Assembly: GCA_012513725.1 (NCBI GenBank)
Contig: JAAZBQ010000550.1
Location: 1-6,200 of the forward strand
Length of the DNA stretch: 6,200 nucleotides
Source of the DNA: Chloroflexota bacterium
GTDB taxonomy: Bacteria; Chloroflexota; Anaerolineae; UBA1429
Direction of reading: 5' to 3'
Part shown: piece after piece, positions 1 through 5,462 of the stretch
Position numbering within the stretch: the first letter of the stretch is position 1
How the letters are laid out: every line of letters starts with the position of its first letter
Notes under the pieces: model-generated
Told to the model about the DNA's origin: nothing
The model's database searches: none
What the model saw: only the letters and a program-made list of their open reading frames with translations
Position numbers and translations under genes: made by a program

Positions 1-76
1 CATCCGGACGCCACCACCCGTATATGCTTTTTTACGCAAATGCAACGGGTAGTTAACCACAATGTAACCGATACTG

Positions 77-85
77 CGTATACTG
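77..85 (+). promoter_or_regulatory. Possible -10 element for spoVS
   Basis: TATACT at 79-84 (five of six matches to TATAAT) lies about 55 bp before the spoVS start, which would give a 5' UTR of roughly 50 nt. The -35 region at the right distance (ACCACA, 56-61) matches TTGACA only in its last three bases. The call therefore rests on the -10 and on the CGTATACTG core (77-85) shared with two better promoters in this window (1810-1818 and 5433-5441 complement). A sporulation-type sigma factor site was looked for and not seen. The remainder of 1-139 holds nothing else I can support. Confidence 0.4.
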
Positions 86-139
86 TGGGCGCGGTACAGA
101 TAACGTCTCACTCTCAACTCTACCAAGGGGGAATGTACC

Positions 140-454
140 ATGGGTATCCTGCGCGTGGCCAGCGCATCGGAGACGACTGCTGTGGCCGGGGCCATCGCCT
201 GGCGCATCCGCGATGAGGGATGCACAGAGATGGAGGCTATTGGCGCAGCGGCCGTGAACCAGGCCGTCAAGGCCGTCGCCGTGGCCCGCACCTACCTCGT
301 CGCCGATGGCCTGGACCTCGTCCTGATCCCGCGCTTTGTCACGGTCGGCCCGGCGGACGCACAGCGTACCGCCCTCCGGCTCAAGATCGAGTCGCGGGAG
401 GCAGAGGCGGAGGTGAACTCGGAAGACGCCGTCGCCGTCGAACTTGGCGTCTAG
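140..454 (+). CDS. spoVS: Stage V sporulation protein S (SpoVS), Alba-like
   Basis: This is a small 104-residue protein of the SpoVS family, an Alba-like fold associated with nucleic-acid binding. In Bacillus it affects septation and the late stages of sporulation, and it also occurs in bacteria that do not sporulate. The family signature is clear: LRVASASETTAVAGAIA at residues 4-20, then EAIGAAAVNQAVKAVAVAR at 32-50, then DLVLIPRF at 59-66 and RTALRLKIESR at 76-86. Bacillus SpoVS is about 86 residues, so the homologous core ends near residue 86. Residues 87-104 are an extra acidic tail (EAEAEVNSEDAVAVELGV). The start is supported by a purine-rich AAGGGGGAA just upstream (125-133). The gene stands alone, with a strong inverted repeat after it. 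The family is confident; the role in this organism is inferred only. Confidence 0.93.
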   Translation: MGILRVASASETTAVAGAIAWRIRDEGCTEMEAIGAAAVNQAVKAVAVARTYLVADGLDLVLIPRFVTVGPADAQRTALRLKIESREAEAEVNSEDAVAVELGV

Positions 455-490
455 GCAGCCCACGCCAGACGCCGGCCCCGGGAGGGCAAG

Positions 491-536
491 CGCACACCGG
501 TCCCCGCGCCGCGCATGGCGCGGGGACCGGTGTGTG
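491..536. terminator. Long perfect inverted repeat between convergent genes
   Basis: Arms at 493-510 and 517-534 are perfectly complementary over 18 bp around a 6-base spacer (GCGCAT). The pairing extends by a G-T wobble and a C-G pair to 491 and 536. It sits between the stops of spoVS (454) and the HAD gene (578), which converge, so a bidirectional terminator is the natural reading. Neither side has a run of T, so it is not a textbook Rho-independent terminator. It may act as a pause site, an RNA 3'-end protector or a supercoil-extruded cruciform. Confidence 0.6.
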
Positions 537-577
537 TTCGTGATGTGGCGCGTTCCCCCCGACCGCGCGACGGCCGC

Positions 578-1393
578 TCAGCCCGAGGCGCCGTTCAGCG
601 CCGCCCGCCAGGCCGCCAGCAGGACGGGCACGTCGTCATAGATGGCGTCCGGGGGCGCCTCCTCGTACGCGGCCGCCTCCTCGGCGGTGGAGATGCCGGT
701 CAGCACCATGATGGTGGCGATGCCGGCCCGGGCGCCGCCGAGGATGTCGGTCTCCAGGCGATCGCCCAGGATGGCCGTCTCCTCGGGACGGGCGCCCAGG
801 AGGCGCATCGACTGCTCCACCATGATCGGCTCGGGCTTGCCCACCACCGTGGGTTCGACGTCGGTGGCGGCGATGAGCGAGGCCAGAATGCTGCCGGCGC
901 CGGGGATGATGTCCTGTTCCAGGGGGTAGGTCTTGTCCGAGTTGGTGCCGATGAACGTGGCCCCGTCGCGGATCGCCAGGCAGGCGACGCGCAACTTCTC
1001 AAAGCTTATCCCCTTGTCCCAGCCGCAGATCACGTAGCGGCTGTCGCGCCCGGCGATGACATAGCCGCGCTTGGAGATCTCTTCCAAGAGGGCCGGCTCG
1101 CCGACGACGTTCACCTTGGTGCCCTTGGGCGCCAAGGTCTCCAGGTAGGCGGCGGTGGCCACCCCGGAGGTCATGATCTCCTCCTCGTCGACCTCGATGC
1201 CCATGCCGGCAAAACGCCGGACGAACTCGGCGGGGGTGAGCGTCGAGTTGTTGGTGACCAGCAGGAACCGAATGCCCCGCTCGCGCAGAAACGCGAGGAG
1301 CTCGGGCCCGCCGGGCAGGCCCGTCGTTCCCCGATAGAGAACGCCGTCCATATCGATCAACAGGTAGCGGATCCGCTCCAAACAAAGTGCCAT
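578..1393 (-). CDS. NagD-type HAD phosphatase (class IIA)
   Basis: This is a cytosolic HAD-superfamily sugar- or glycolate-phosphate phosphatase of the NagD/4-nitrophenylphosphatase group, 271 aa with the chosen start. All four HAD motifs are visible: motif I DMDG (nucleophile D14, acid/base D16), motif II VTNNST (46-51), motif III lysine in VGKPEP (K186) and motif IV GDRLETD (210-216). The class IIA cap domain lies between motifs II and III, with FIGTNSDKTYPLEQDIIPGAG (147-167) typical of the group. The substrate cannot be read from the sequence; phosphoglycolate, AraL-like sugar phosphates and UMP-type substrates are all known in the family. The frame stays open upstream to 1453, but a -10 element lies inside that extension. 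The ATG at 1393 has GGAGAAG directly before it (1397-1403), whereas the ATG at 1411 has no clear ribosome binding site. The gene is monocistronic and convergent with spoVS. Confidence 0.9.
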   Translation of the reverse strand: MALCLERIRYLLIDMDGVLYRGTTGLPGGPELLAFLRERGIRFLLVTNNSTLTPAEFVRRFAGMGIEVDEEEIMTSGVATAAYLETLAPKGTKVNVVGEPALLEEISKRGYVIAGRDSRYVICGWDKGISFEKLRVACLAIRDGATFIGTNSDKTYPLEQDIIPGAGSILASLIAATDVEPTVVGKPEPIMVEQSMRLLGARPEETAILGDRLETDILGGARAGIATIMVLTGISTAEEAAAYEEAPPDAIYDDVPVLLAAWRAALNGASG

Positions 1394-1441
1394 GCTCTTC
1401 TCCAGGGCCATACGTGGTGCTCGATGGATGAACTGCCACGC

Positions 1442-1470
1442 ATTATACCACACCCCTCAGCCCCGAGGAA
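1442..1470 (-). promoter_or_regulatory. Extended -10 promoter of the HAD gene
   Basis: On the minus strand TGGTATAAT gives a perfect TATAAT (1442-1447) preceded by TG one base away, which is an extended -10. The hexamer 17 bp upstream is TTCCTC (1465-1470), a poor -35, as is common with extended -10 promoters. Transcription would start near 1435, leaving about 40 nt before the ATG at 1393. An imperfect inverted repeat (1453-1464 with 1474-1484, one bulged A) covers the -35 area and could be an operator; that last point is inference. Confidence 0.65.
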
Positions 1471-1563
1471 CGGGGGGCGAGGGGCGGTGTCTTGTGTGGG
1501 CTGCGGCAGGCCCATGGAAGGGGGGCGCGGGCCGCCCCGCGATGGACTCGTCTTTTATGGACT

Positions 1564-1586
1564 GCGGCAGGCTTGCTGCCGCTTTT
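1564..1586 (+). terminator. Hairpin followed by four T
   Basis: GCGGCAG (1564-1570) pairs perfectly with CTGCCGC (1576-1582) around a 5-base loop and is followed by TTTT (1583-1586), the form of a short Rho-independent terminator on the plus strand. No plus-strand gene ends just upstream, so it may instead be part of the repeat family: the same arms recur at 1698-1716 without a T-run. If functional, it would insulate the -10 element that follows at 1590. Confidence 0.4.
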
Positions 1587-1589
1587 CCG

Positions 1590-1598
1590 TGCTATACT
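1590..1598 (+). promoter_or_regulatory. Extended -10 element, possible small RNA promoter
   Basis: TGCTATACT is an extended -10 (TG, one base, then TATACT at 1593-1598). No convincing -35 lies at 16-18 bp. A start near 1605 would transcribe the hairpin-rich stretch that follows (1610-1752). No coding gene begins within 350 bp, so either this drives a small RNA, or a long leader of the DedA gene, or it is chance. Confidence 0.35.
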
Positions 1599-1604
1599 AC
1601 ACTC

Positions 1605-1755
1605 TGGCCTGAGGACATCAGACCGGCCTCTCTCATGGGAGGCCAAGAGCCTAGAGCGGGTCCTCTCCGGCAAGAGGTTCGTCGTCCCGCACGCAAGGCG
1701 GCAGCAAGACTGCCGCAATCCACAGAAGAGGCCGCCCCGCGATGGGGTGGTCACT
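1605..1755 (+). ncRNA. Candidate structured RNA (unclassified)
   Basis: Successive local hairpins fill this stretch. One pairs 1625-1632 with 1637-1644 (8 bp with one G-U, 4-base loop). A nested one closes GCGGG at 1657-1661 with CCCGC near 1690 and has an inner CCTCT/AGAGG stem. Another pairs 1698-1704 with 1710-1716. The last pairs 1730-1738 with 1744-1752 (9 bp with two G-U, 5-base loop). An extended -10 sits immediately before. No reading frame here looks protein-like. The pattern could be a small RNA, or just the folding of GC-rich repeats. Comparison by memory with tmRNA, SRP RNA, RNase P RNA and 6S RNA found no matching conserved core, so no family is named. Confidence 0.3.
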
Positions 1756-1788
1756 TTGGGCTGGGGCAGGCGGTAGAGGGGGGGATGG

Positions 1789-1817
1789 TTGCCCCCCGAG
1801 GCTCGCGCACGTATACT
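1789..1817 (+). promoter_or_regulatory. Promoter of the DedA-DinB operon
   Basis: TTGCCC (1789-1794, four of six) and TATACT (1812-1817, five of six) are 17 bp apart, a good sigma70-type promoter on the plus strand. Transcription from about 1824 gives a 5' UTR near 140 nt to the DedA start at 1964. A 7-bp dyad (1819-1825 with 1834-1840) spans the start site. Further down, two overlapping hairpins, 1907-1914/1920-1927 and 1918-1924/1928-1934, exclude one another shortly before the ribosome binding site. Whether they regulate translation is not known. Confidence 0.6.
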
Positions 1818-1963
1818 GGGGCCCGTGGTCCGGCGGGCCCTGGCATGGCGAGGCCGCTGCCCACAACGCGACCGCCTCTAGCGTGTTCTAACGCACAAGT
1901 GCGGTCGGTCGGCGGCTCTCGCCGATCCGGCGAGCGAGTCAGCGGCGACGGAAGAGAGGACCC

Positions 1964-2575
1964 ATGGATGACTGCAGCGTGCCGGCGCAGGTGGATGGCG
2001 CCAAGCGACCCGGCCTGGGGGGTGTGGTGAAGGCGTTTGCCTCCGAGAACCGCTCGCGCATCCTGGCGGTGGCCGCTTCCCTCGCCATCACCATTGCGAT
2101 CATCGCCTTCCGCGACCAGCTGGCCGCCCTTTCCGGGTACGGTTACCTCGGCGTGTTCTTGATCAGCCTCCTGGGCAACGCTACGGTGGTGCTGCCGGTT
2201 CCCAGCCTGGCGGTGGTCTTTGCCGGCGGCGGCGTGCTGAACCCCATCCTGGTGGGGCTGGTCGCCGGACTCGGCGAACCCCTCGGCGAGCTGACCGGCT
2301 ACCTGGCCGGCTATGGGGGGAGCGCCGTCGTCGAGGAGACGAGCCGGTACGGCAAGATCCAGCAGTACATGGCCAGCCACGGGATGCTGACGATATTCGT
2401 CCTCTCGGCCATCCCCAACCCGCTGTTTGATCTGGCGGGCATCGTGGCGGGCATGTCGCACATGCCGGTGTGGAAGTTCCTCTTGCCCTGCTGGCTGGGC
2501 AAGACGATCAAGGCGCTGGCCATCGCCCACATCGGCTCGGTATCCATCGATCTCTTCTCGGGCCTGTTCGGATAG
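1964..2575 (+). CDS. DedA/VTT-domain membrane protein
   Basis: This is an integral membrane protein of 203 aa in the broad DedA/VTT (SNARE-associated) superfamily; its members include flippases and proton-coupled transport-like proteins needed for membrane homeostasis. Hydrophobic segments are seen around residues 32-49, 60-88, 92-107, 141-163 and 171-195. The family-type loop GLGEPLGELTGYLAGYGGS (102-120) is followed by a polar cytosolic stretch (122-138), then AIPNPLFDLAGIVAGM (149-164) with the proline and AG pattern of re-entrant VTT segments, and LGKTIK (178-183). The first 30 residues are polar with no signal peptide. The start ATG is preceded by GGAAGAGAGGA (1950-1960). It is the first gene of a pair with the DinB-fold gene 34 bp downstream. 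The substrate is unknown; the YqaA branch of the superfamily is an equally good label. Confidence 0.82.
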   Translation: MDDCSVPAQVDGAKRPGLGGVVKAFASENRSRILAVAASLAITIAIIAFRDQLAALSGYGYLGVFLISLLGNATVVLPVPSLAVVFAGGGVLNPILVGLVAGLGEPLGELTGYLAGYGGSAVVEETSRYGKIQQYMASHGMLTIFVLSAIPNPLFDLAGIVAGMSHMPVWKFLLPCWLGKTIKALAIAHIGSVSIDLFSGLFG

Positions 2576-2609
2576 CATCCGGCCCACGGCCGGGGAAAGG
2601 CGCCACGGC

Positions 2610-3044
2610 ATGGCCGACACGCAGGTGCAGGATTATGTCGCCCAGATGGCCGCCGCCCAGCAGCAGGTGCTCGACGCGCTGACCGACCTGGAGCGCAGCG
2701 ACATGCGGTTCAAGACGGAGCAGTGGCGCTGGAACACGGTGCGCCGGGTCCTCTTGCGCTTTGGCGACCATGTCCGCGAGCACACCACGCAACTCATCGA
2801 GGCCCGTGAGGCCGCCGGCGCCGCCCAGACGATGCCCCAACGCATCCTGGCCCAGGCGATGGAGGCCTATGGCTACTGGATGGGCGCCATGGTGGGCCTG
2901 TGCGACGAGGACCTGGACAAGTCGCCGGCCCCCGGCGAGTGGACGCCCCGCCAGGTGCTCGAGCACGTCATCTCCTCGCAAATCGGCTACCTGGAGACCA
3001 TCCGCAACGCCCAGGAGACCCGGGAGGTCGTCGAGAAGGACTGA
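2610..3044 (+). CDS. DinB-fold family protein
   Basis: This is a 144-residue predicted soluble four-helix protein of the DinB/MDMPI-like superfamily, whose members are often metal-dependent enzymes acting on small thiols such as bacillithiol or mycothiol, or are of unknown function. The recognisable part is GEWTPRQVLEHVISSQIGYLETI (109-131), the tryptophan-led helix with the conserved histidine (H119). Histidines 54 and 58 (DHVREH) in an earlier helix are candidates for a second ligand. The usual third histidine a few residues after H119 is absent (SSQ), so metal binding may be altered. The frame is open further upstream, overlapping the DedA gene, but the ATG at 2610 has GGGGAAAGG at 2592-2600 and starts the alignable region. 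It is co-transcribed with the DedA gene (34 bp gap). Its stop is 17 bp from the convergent GNAT stop, with no terminator visible between. Confidence 0.8.
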   Translation: MADTQVQDYVAQMAAAQQQVLDALTDLERSDMRFKTEQWRWNTVRRVLLRFGDHVREHTTQLIEAREAAGAAQTMPQRILAQAMEAYGYWMGAMVGLCDEDLDKSPAPGEWTPRQVLEHVISSQIGYLETIRNAQETREVVEKD

Positions 3045-3061
3045 GGCGCTGGCGTCCGCCG

Positions 3062-3592
3062 CTACAGGAACCGGGCCATGGCGATCACGTCGTCGTAGCG
3101 TCCGTCCTCGTCCTTGACGGCGCGCCGGGCCCGCCCCTCCTCCACGAACCCCAGGCGCTCGTAGAGGCGTTGCGCCCGGTGGTTCGATGCACGCACGCCG
3201 AGCTCCAACCGCTCGAGCCCCTGCGCCGCCGACCAGGCGATGGCGACCTCCATCAGCGCGCGGCCCACACCCAACCCGCGCCACTCCGCCAGGACGCCGA
3301 TGCCGAGTTCCGCGCAGTGTCGGCGATAGTCCTGTCGGGGGCGGCCCAGCGTCACCCATCCGGCGAGCCGGCCCTCCACATCGGCGAGGAGGACGAGCCG
3401 CCCCTCCTCGGCAGCCCGCGCCAGGAACTCGCGTTCGTCCTCGATGGGCTGGTGGAACCGGCTCCTGAGCAAGTAGGCGCGCTCTCGGGAGACCGCGTCG
3501 ACAGCGGCGACCAGCGCCTCGGCGTCCTCAGCCGTGGCCCGTCGCAACACCAGCGGGCGCCCGTCACGCGTGGCCGATTCGGTGGGAAGCAT
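3062..3592 (-). CDS. GNAT-family N-acetyltransferase
   Basis: This is a cytosolic acetyl-CoA-dependent acetyltransferase of 176 aa. Motif A, which binds the pyrophosphate of acetyl-CoA, is clear: ELGIGVLAEWRGLGVGRALME (95-115), with the R/Q-x-x-G-x-G/A loop at 105-110. Motif B is LELGVRASNHRAQRLYERLGF (129-149), with the Asn and the Tyr typical of the fold, followed by EEGRARRAVKDEDGRYDDVIAMARFL. The substrate (an amine, an antibiotic or a ribosomal protein) cannot be deduced. The frame extends to a GTG at 3625 that overlaps the mgtE stop by 4 bases, but no ribosome binding site precedes it. The ATG at 3592 has a perfect AGGAGG four bases upstream and is preferred. It lies 29 bp downstream of mgtE on the same strand, so it is probably the second gene of that operon. 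Confidence 0.87.
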   Translation of the reverse strand: MLPTESATRDGRPLVLRRATAEDAEALVAAVDAVSRERAYLLRSRFHQPIEDEREFLARAAEEGRLVLLADVEGRLAGWVTLGRPRQDYRRHCAELGIGVLAEWRGLGVGRALMEVAIAWSAAQGLERLELGVRASNHRAQRLYERLGFVEEGRARRAVKDEDGRYDDVIAMARFL

Positions 3593-3621
3593 GCTGCCTC
3601 CTGGGGGGAACGCTCCGGCGC

Positions 3622-4974
3622 TCACGGCAGGAGCAGCGCCCGGGCGATGGAAAAGTAGATCATGAGACCCGTGGCATCCACGACGGTGCTCATCAGGGGT
3701 CCGGAGACCAGGGCGGGATCCACCCCCACACGCGCGGCCAGGAGCGGCAGGAGGGAACCCACGGTGTCAGCCCAGATCACGATGCCGAGCATGGCACAGG
3801 CCACCACCGCCGCCACGAGGGGCGAGGAGCCGTACAGGAGCGCGGTGACAAACCCGCCGACCGATAGCAGCAGCCCCAGCACGAGCGCCGTGCGAAACTC
3901 GAGCCACAGCACCCGCACCGAGTCGCCCAGGTCGATGTCGCCGACCGCGAGGGCGCGCATCACCGTGGCGGTGGTCTGGGAACCGGCGTTCCCCCCGGTA
4001 CCGATCAGGAGCGGGATGAACAGCGCCAGGACGATCACCTGGTCCAACGTCGACTGGAACATCCGCATCACGGCCCCGGTCAGGGTACCCGTCACGAACA
4101 GGAGCAGCAGCCAGCCGATGCGCTTGCTCGCCGCGGCGGGGATGGTGGCCTCGAGATAGGGCCGGTTCAGGGGCTGGCTGCCACCAAAGCGCTGGACGTC
4201 CTCGGTCGCCTCCTCCTCGAGGACATCCACCAGCGCGTCGACGTCGATGACGCCCACCAGGCGATAGTCGTCGTCGACCACCGGCACGGCCGTCAGGTCG
4301 TACCGGGCCATCAGGCGGGCCACCTCCTCCTGCCCGTCGTGGACGTTGGCGGCGAGGACGTCGCGATTTGCCAGGGCGCCCAGGCGCTCGCCGGGCTGGG
4401 CGCGTAGGGCCCCAAAGAGGTTCAACACCCCGATCAGGCGCCCCCCCTCACCCACCACGTAGAGGTACGGCGTCTGCTCCCCTTTGGGCGTCCAGTTCCT
4501 GACGGCGTCCAGCGCCCGAGCGGCGGTCATCGCCTCGGGAAACACCAGGTACTCGGAGGTCATCAGGCCGCCGGCCGTCTCGTCGGGGTGGAGGAGGAGC
4601 GGCAGGACGTCCTCGGCCTCCTCGTGCAGGACGCTGAGGGTGGCCTCGGTCAGGGCCGGAGAGAGGTCGCCGAGGAGGTCGGCCGCCTTGTCGGGCTCCA
4701 TCTCGGCGACGATCTCGGCCAACTCGTCCATATCCAGCCGAGAGGCGAGGTCGGCGGCGTCCTCGTCGGAGAGCTCCTCGAGGATGTCGGCCGCGTCGGC
4801 GACCTCCAGCTGCGGCAGGAGCGCTTCCTGCGTCTCGGGATCGAGTTCGACGAACAGATCCGCCTGGTCGGGCGGGAGAAGCGACTCGATGATGCGAAGG
4901 GCGCGGGGAACATCGTCGTGCTCCAGGAGCTGGCGCACCTGGAGGAGGGTTCGATCCAGGACATGGGACTCCAT
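3622..4974 (-). CDS. mgtE: Magnesium transporter MgtE
   Basis: This is a homodimeric Mg2+ channel of the inner membrane, 450 aa, the normal length of the family. In order it has an acidic helical N domain (about 1-130), two CBS domains (about 137-200, beginning GGLMTSEYLVFP, and 201-260, with YDLTAVPVVDDDYRLVGVIDVD), a plug-type linker (about 261-282), and a five-helix pore domain (about 283-450). The pore domain shows IGTGGNAGSQT (324-334) and VVDATGLMIYF (431-441). D433 is in the position of the pore aspartate D432 of the Thermus thermophilus protein, the Mg2+ selectivity site. Acidic residues between the N and CBS domains are those that sense cytosolic Mg2+ in the family. The reading frame is open to 5046, but the ATG at 4974 has GGAGG 7 bases upstream and begins the alignable protein. 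A leader of about 450 nt precedes it; a GNAT gene follows. Confidence 0.96.
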   Translation of the reverse strand: MESHVLDRTLLQVRQLLEHDDVPRALRIIESLLPPDQADLFVELDPETQEALLPQLEVADAADILEELSDEDAADLASRLDMDELAEIVAEMEPDKAADLLGDLSPALTEATLSVLHEEAEDVLPLLLHPDETAGGLMTSEYLVFPEAMTAARALDAVRNWTPKGEQTPYLYVVGEGGRLIGVLNLFGALRAQPGERLGALANRDVLAANVHDGQEEVARLMARYDLTAVPVVDDDYRLVGVIDVDALVDVLEEEATEDVQRFGGSQPLNRPYLEATIPAAASKRIGWLLLLFVTGTLTGAVMRMFQSTLDQVIVLALFIPLLIGTGGNAGSQTTATVMRALAVGDIDLGDSVRVLWLEFRTALVLGLLLSVGGFVTALLYGSSPLVAAVVACAMLGIVIWADTVGSLLPLLAARVGVDPALVSGPLMSTVVDATGLMIYFSIARALLLP

Positions 4975-5427
4975 GGCATACCTCCATCTCGGCGACATCA
5001 CGCGGCAGATCCGTCGCCCGCGCCTCTGGGCCAGGAGGTCCCGCAAGCCTGTCGGCTCACGCCATAGGCGCCCGCCACATGGCTGCCCATGACCACACGT
5101 GGCCAGACGCGTCGCCGCGCGATGTGCTACTGCGTCTCAGGACGCAGCGACTATCCGGTTGGTCCTCTGGCTCAGCACTCATGTCTACTCGGTCACCTCT
5201 CGCGGTGCGCCCGCTAACAAGCCCGAAAAAGAGAAGGGGCCGCGCCAACTTGGTGACGACCCGCTGCCGTCTCGAATGCCCACACGCGACCTGGCCCCAC
5301 GCCAGGCCGGTCATCAGCCCGGGGGCCAGATCGGTGTGCGCCTCAGCGGCGTCGCACCGTTACCCCTATCCAGTTGGGTACTGCTTGGGTCAGCGTGCAT
5401 CCAACACCCTTTACTACAGAACCGTAC
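4975..5427 (-). promoter_or_regulatory. Long structured mgtE leader, candidate attenuator
   Basis: About 450 nt separate the promoter at 5434-5462 from the mgtE start, and no credible gene lies between. On the transcribed strand the leader holds hairpin 5358-5333 and a long helix pairing 5332-5322 with 5298-5288 (11 bp, one G-U), extendable by 5338-5334 with 5285-5281. The extension uses the same bases as the first hairpin, so the two compete. A terminator-like hairpin follows at 5262-5225. A second block (5200-5124) has AGGTGA at 5198-5193, an enclosing stem 5178-5174/5128-5124 and a perfect 7-bp hairpin 5147-5130. Magnesium transporter genes in many bacteria are controlled by the M-box (ykoK) riboswitch. 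A few elements recall it, but I cannot match the whole consensus, so the type is left open. Confidence 0.45.
5225..5262 (-). terminator. Terminator-like hairpin inside the mgtE leader
   Basis: Read on the minus strand, GGGTCG (5262-5257) pairs with CGGCCC (5242-5237), including one U-G pair, around an inner CCA/TGG stem. The pairing is followed by the pyrimidine tract CTTCTCTTTTT (5236-5226). This is the form of a weak intrinsic terminator about 165-200 nt after the predicted transcription start and 250 nt before mgtE, where an attenuator would be expected. Alternatively it ends a short RNA independent of mgtE. Confidence 0.4.
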
Positions 5428-5433
5428 GCCGGC

Positions 5434-5462
5434 AGTATACGCCCGGCGCCGGCCAGAGTCAA
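5434..5462 (-). promoter_or_regulatory. Strong promoter for mgtE
   Basis: On the minus strand TTGACT (5462-5457) and TATACT (5439-5434), each five of six to consensus, are separated by exactly 17 bp. It points toward mgtE, with a start expected near 5427. The -35 lies mainly in the loop of the inverted repeat 5447-5476, so a factor or structure occupying that dyad would be expected to affect it. Confidence 0.72.

Larger units (their letters stand above)
1490..1771. repeat. Family of four related repeats in both orientations
   Basis: A 22-bp motif with core CTGCGGCAGGC recurs at 1490-1511 (+), 1551-1572 (+) and, inverted, at 1708-1729. A more diverged copy lies at 1750-1771 (+). The second and inverted copies match over about 35 bp with four differences (approximately 1548-1582 against 1698-1732). 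In addition, GCCGCCCCGCGATGG occurs exactly at 1531-1545 and 1731-1745, each followed 5 bp (4 bp for the second) later by a repeat copy, so a 41-42 bp module is duplicated at a distance of 200 bp. No transposase or open reading frame accompanies them. This resembles an interspersed intergenic repeat (REP- or MITE-like), but I do not recognise a named family. Confidence 0.6.

Noticed and set aside
515..1612. A 365-codon plus-strand open frame over the HAD gene
   Set aside because: It is antisense to a clear HAD phosphatase with all four motifs, its translation is low-complexity Gly/Ala/Arg-rich, and it runs on into the repeat region; it is an artefact of high GC.
1657..1692. tRNA-like T arm (GGTTCG) within a hairpin
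   Set aside because: No acceptor, D or anticodon arm can be drawn around it.
1608..1760. RNase P RNA, suggested by GAGGACA near 1611 and CCACAGAAGAGGCCGCC near 1720
   Set aside because: The conserved GAGGAAAGUCC and later universal segments are missing, and the second motif belongs to the local repeat family.
1751..3359. Long minus-strand open frames opposite the DedA and DinB genes
   Set aside because: Their translations are rich in Arg, Gly, His and Ala with no recognisable domain, and they oppose genes with family motifs and ribosome binding sites.
3593..3625. GTG start of the GNAT gene overlapping the mgtE stop by 4 bases
   Set aside because: Such overlaps can be real, but this one lacks a ribosome binding site, whereas the ATG at 3592 has a perfect AGGAGG; kept only as an alternative start.
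2900..3658. A 252-codon plus-strand open frame opposite the GNAT gene
   Set aside because: The opposite strand encodes clear GNAT motifs A and B; the plus-strand product has no protein-like features.
5155..5172. Cobalamin-box-like AGCCAGAGGACC on the minus strand
   Set aside because: Several conserved positions of the B12 box differ and the other cobalamin riboswitch elements are absent.
5193..5211. T-box antiterminator-like GCACCGCG in the mgtE leader
   Set aside because: The full T-box motif (GGUGGNACCGCG) is not matched, no specifier-loop region is seen, and mgtE is not an aminoacyl-tRNA synthetase or amino-acid gene.
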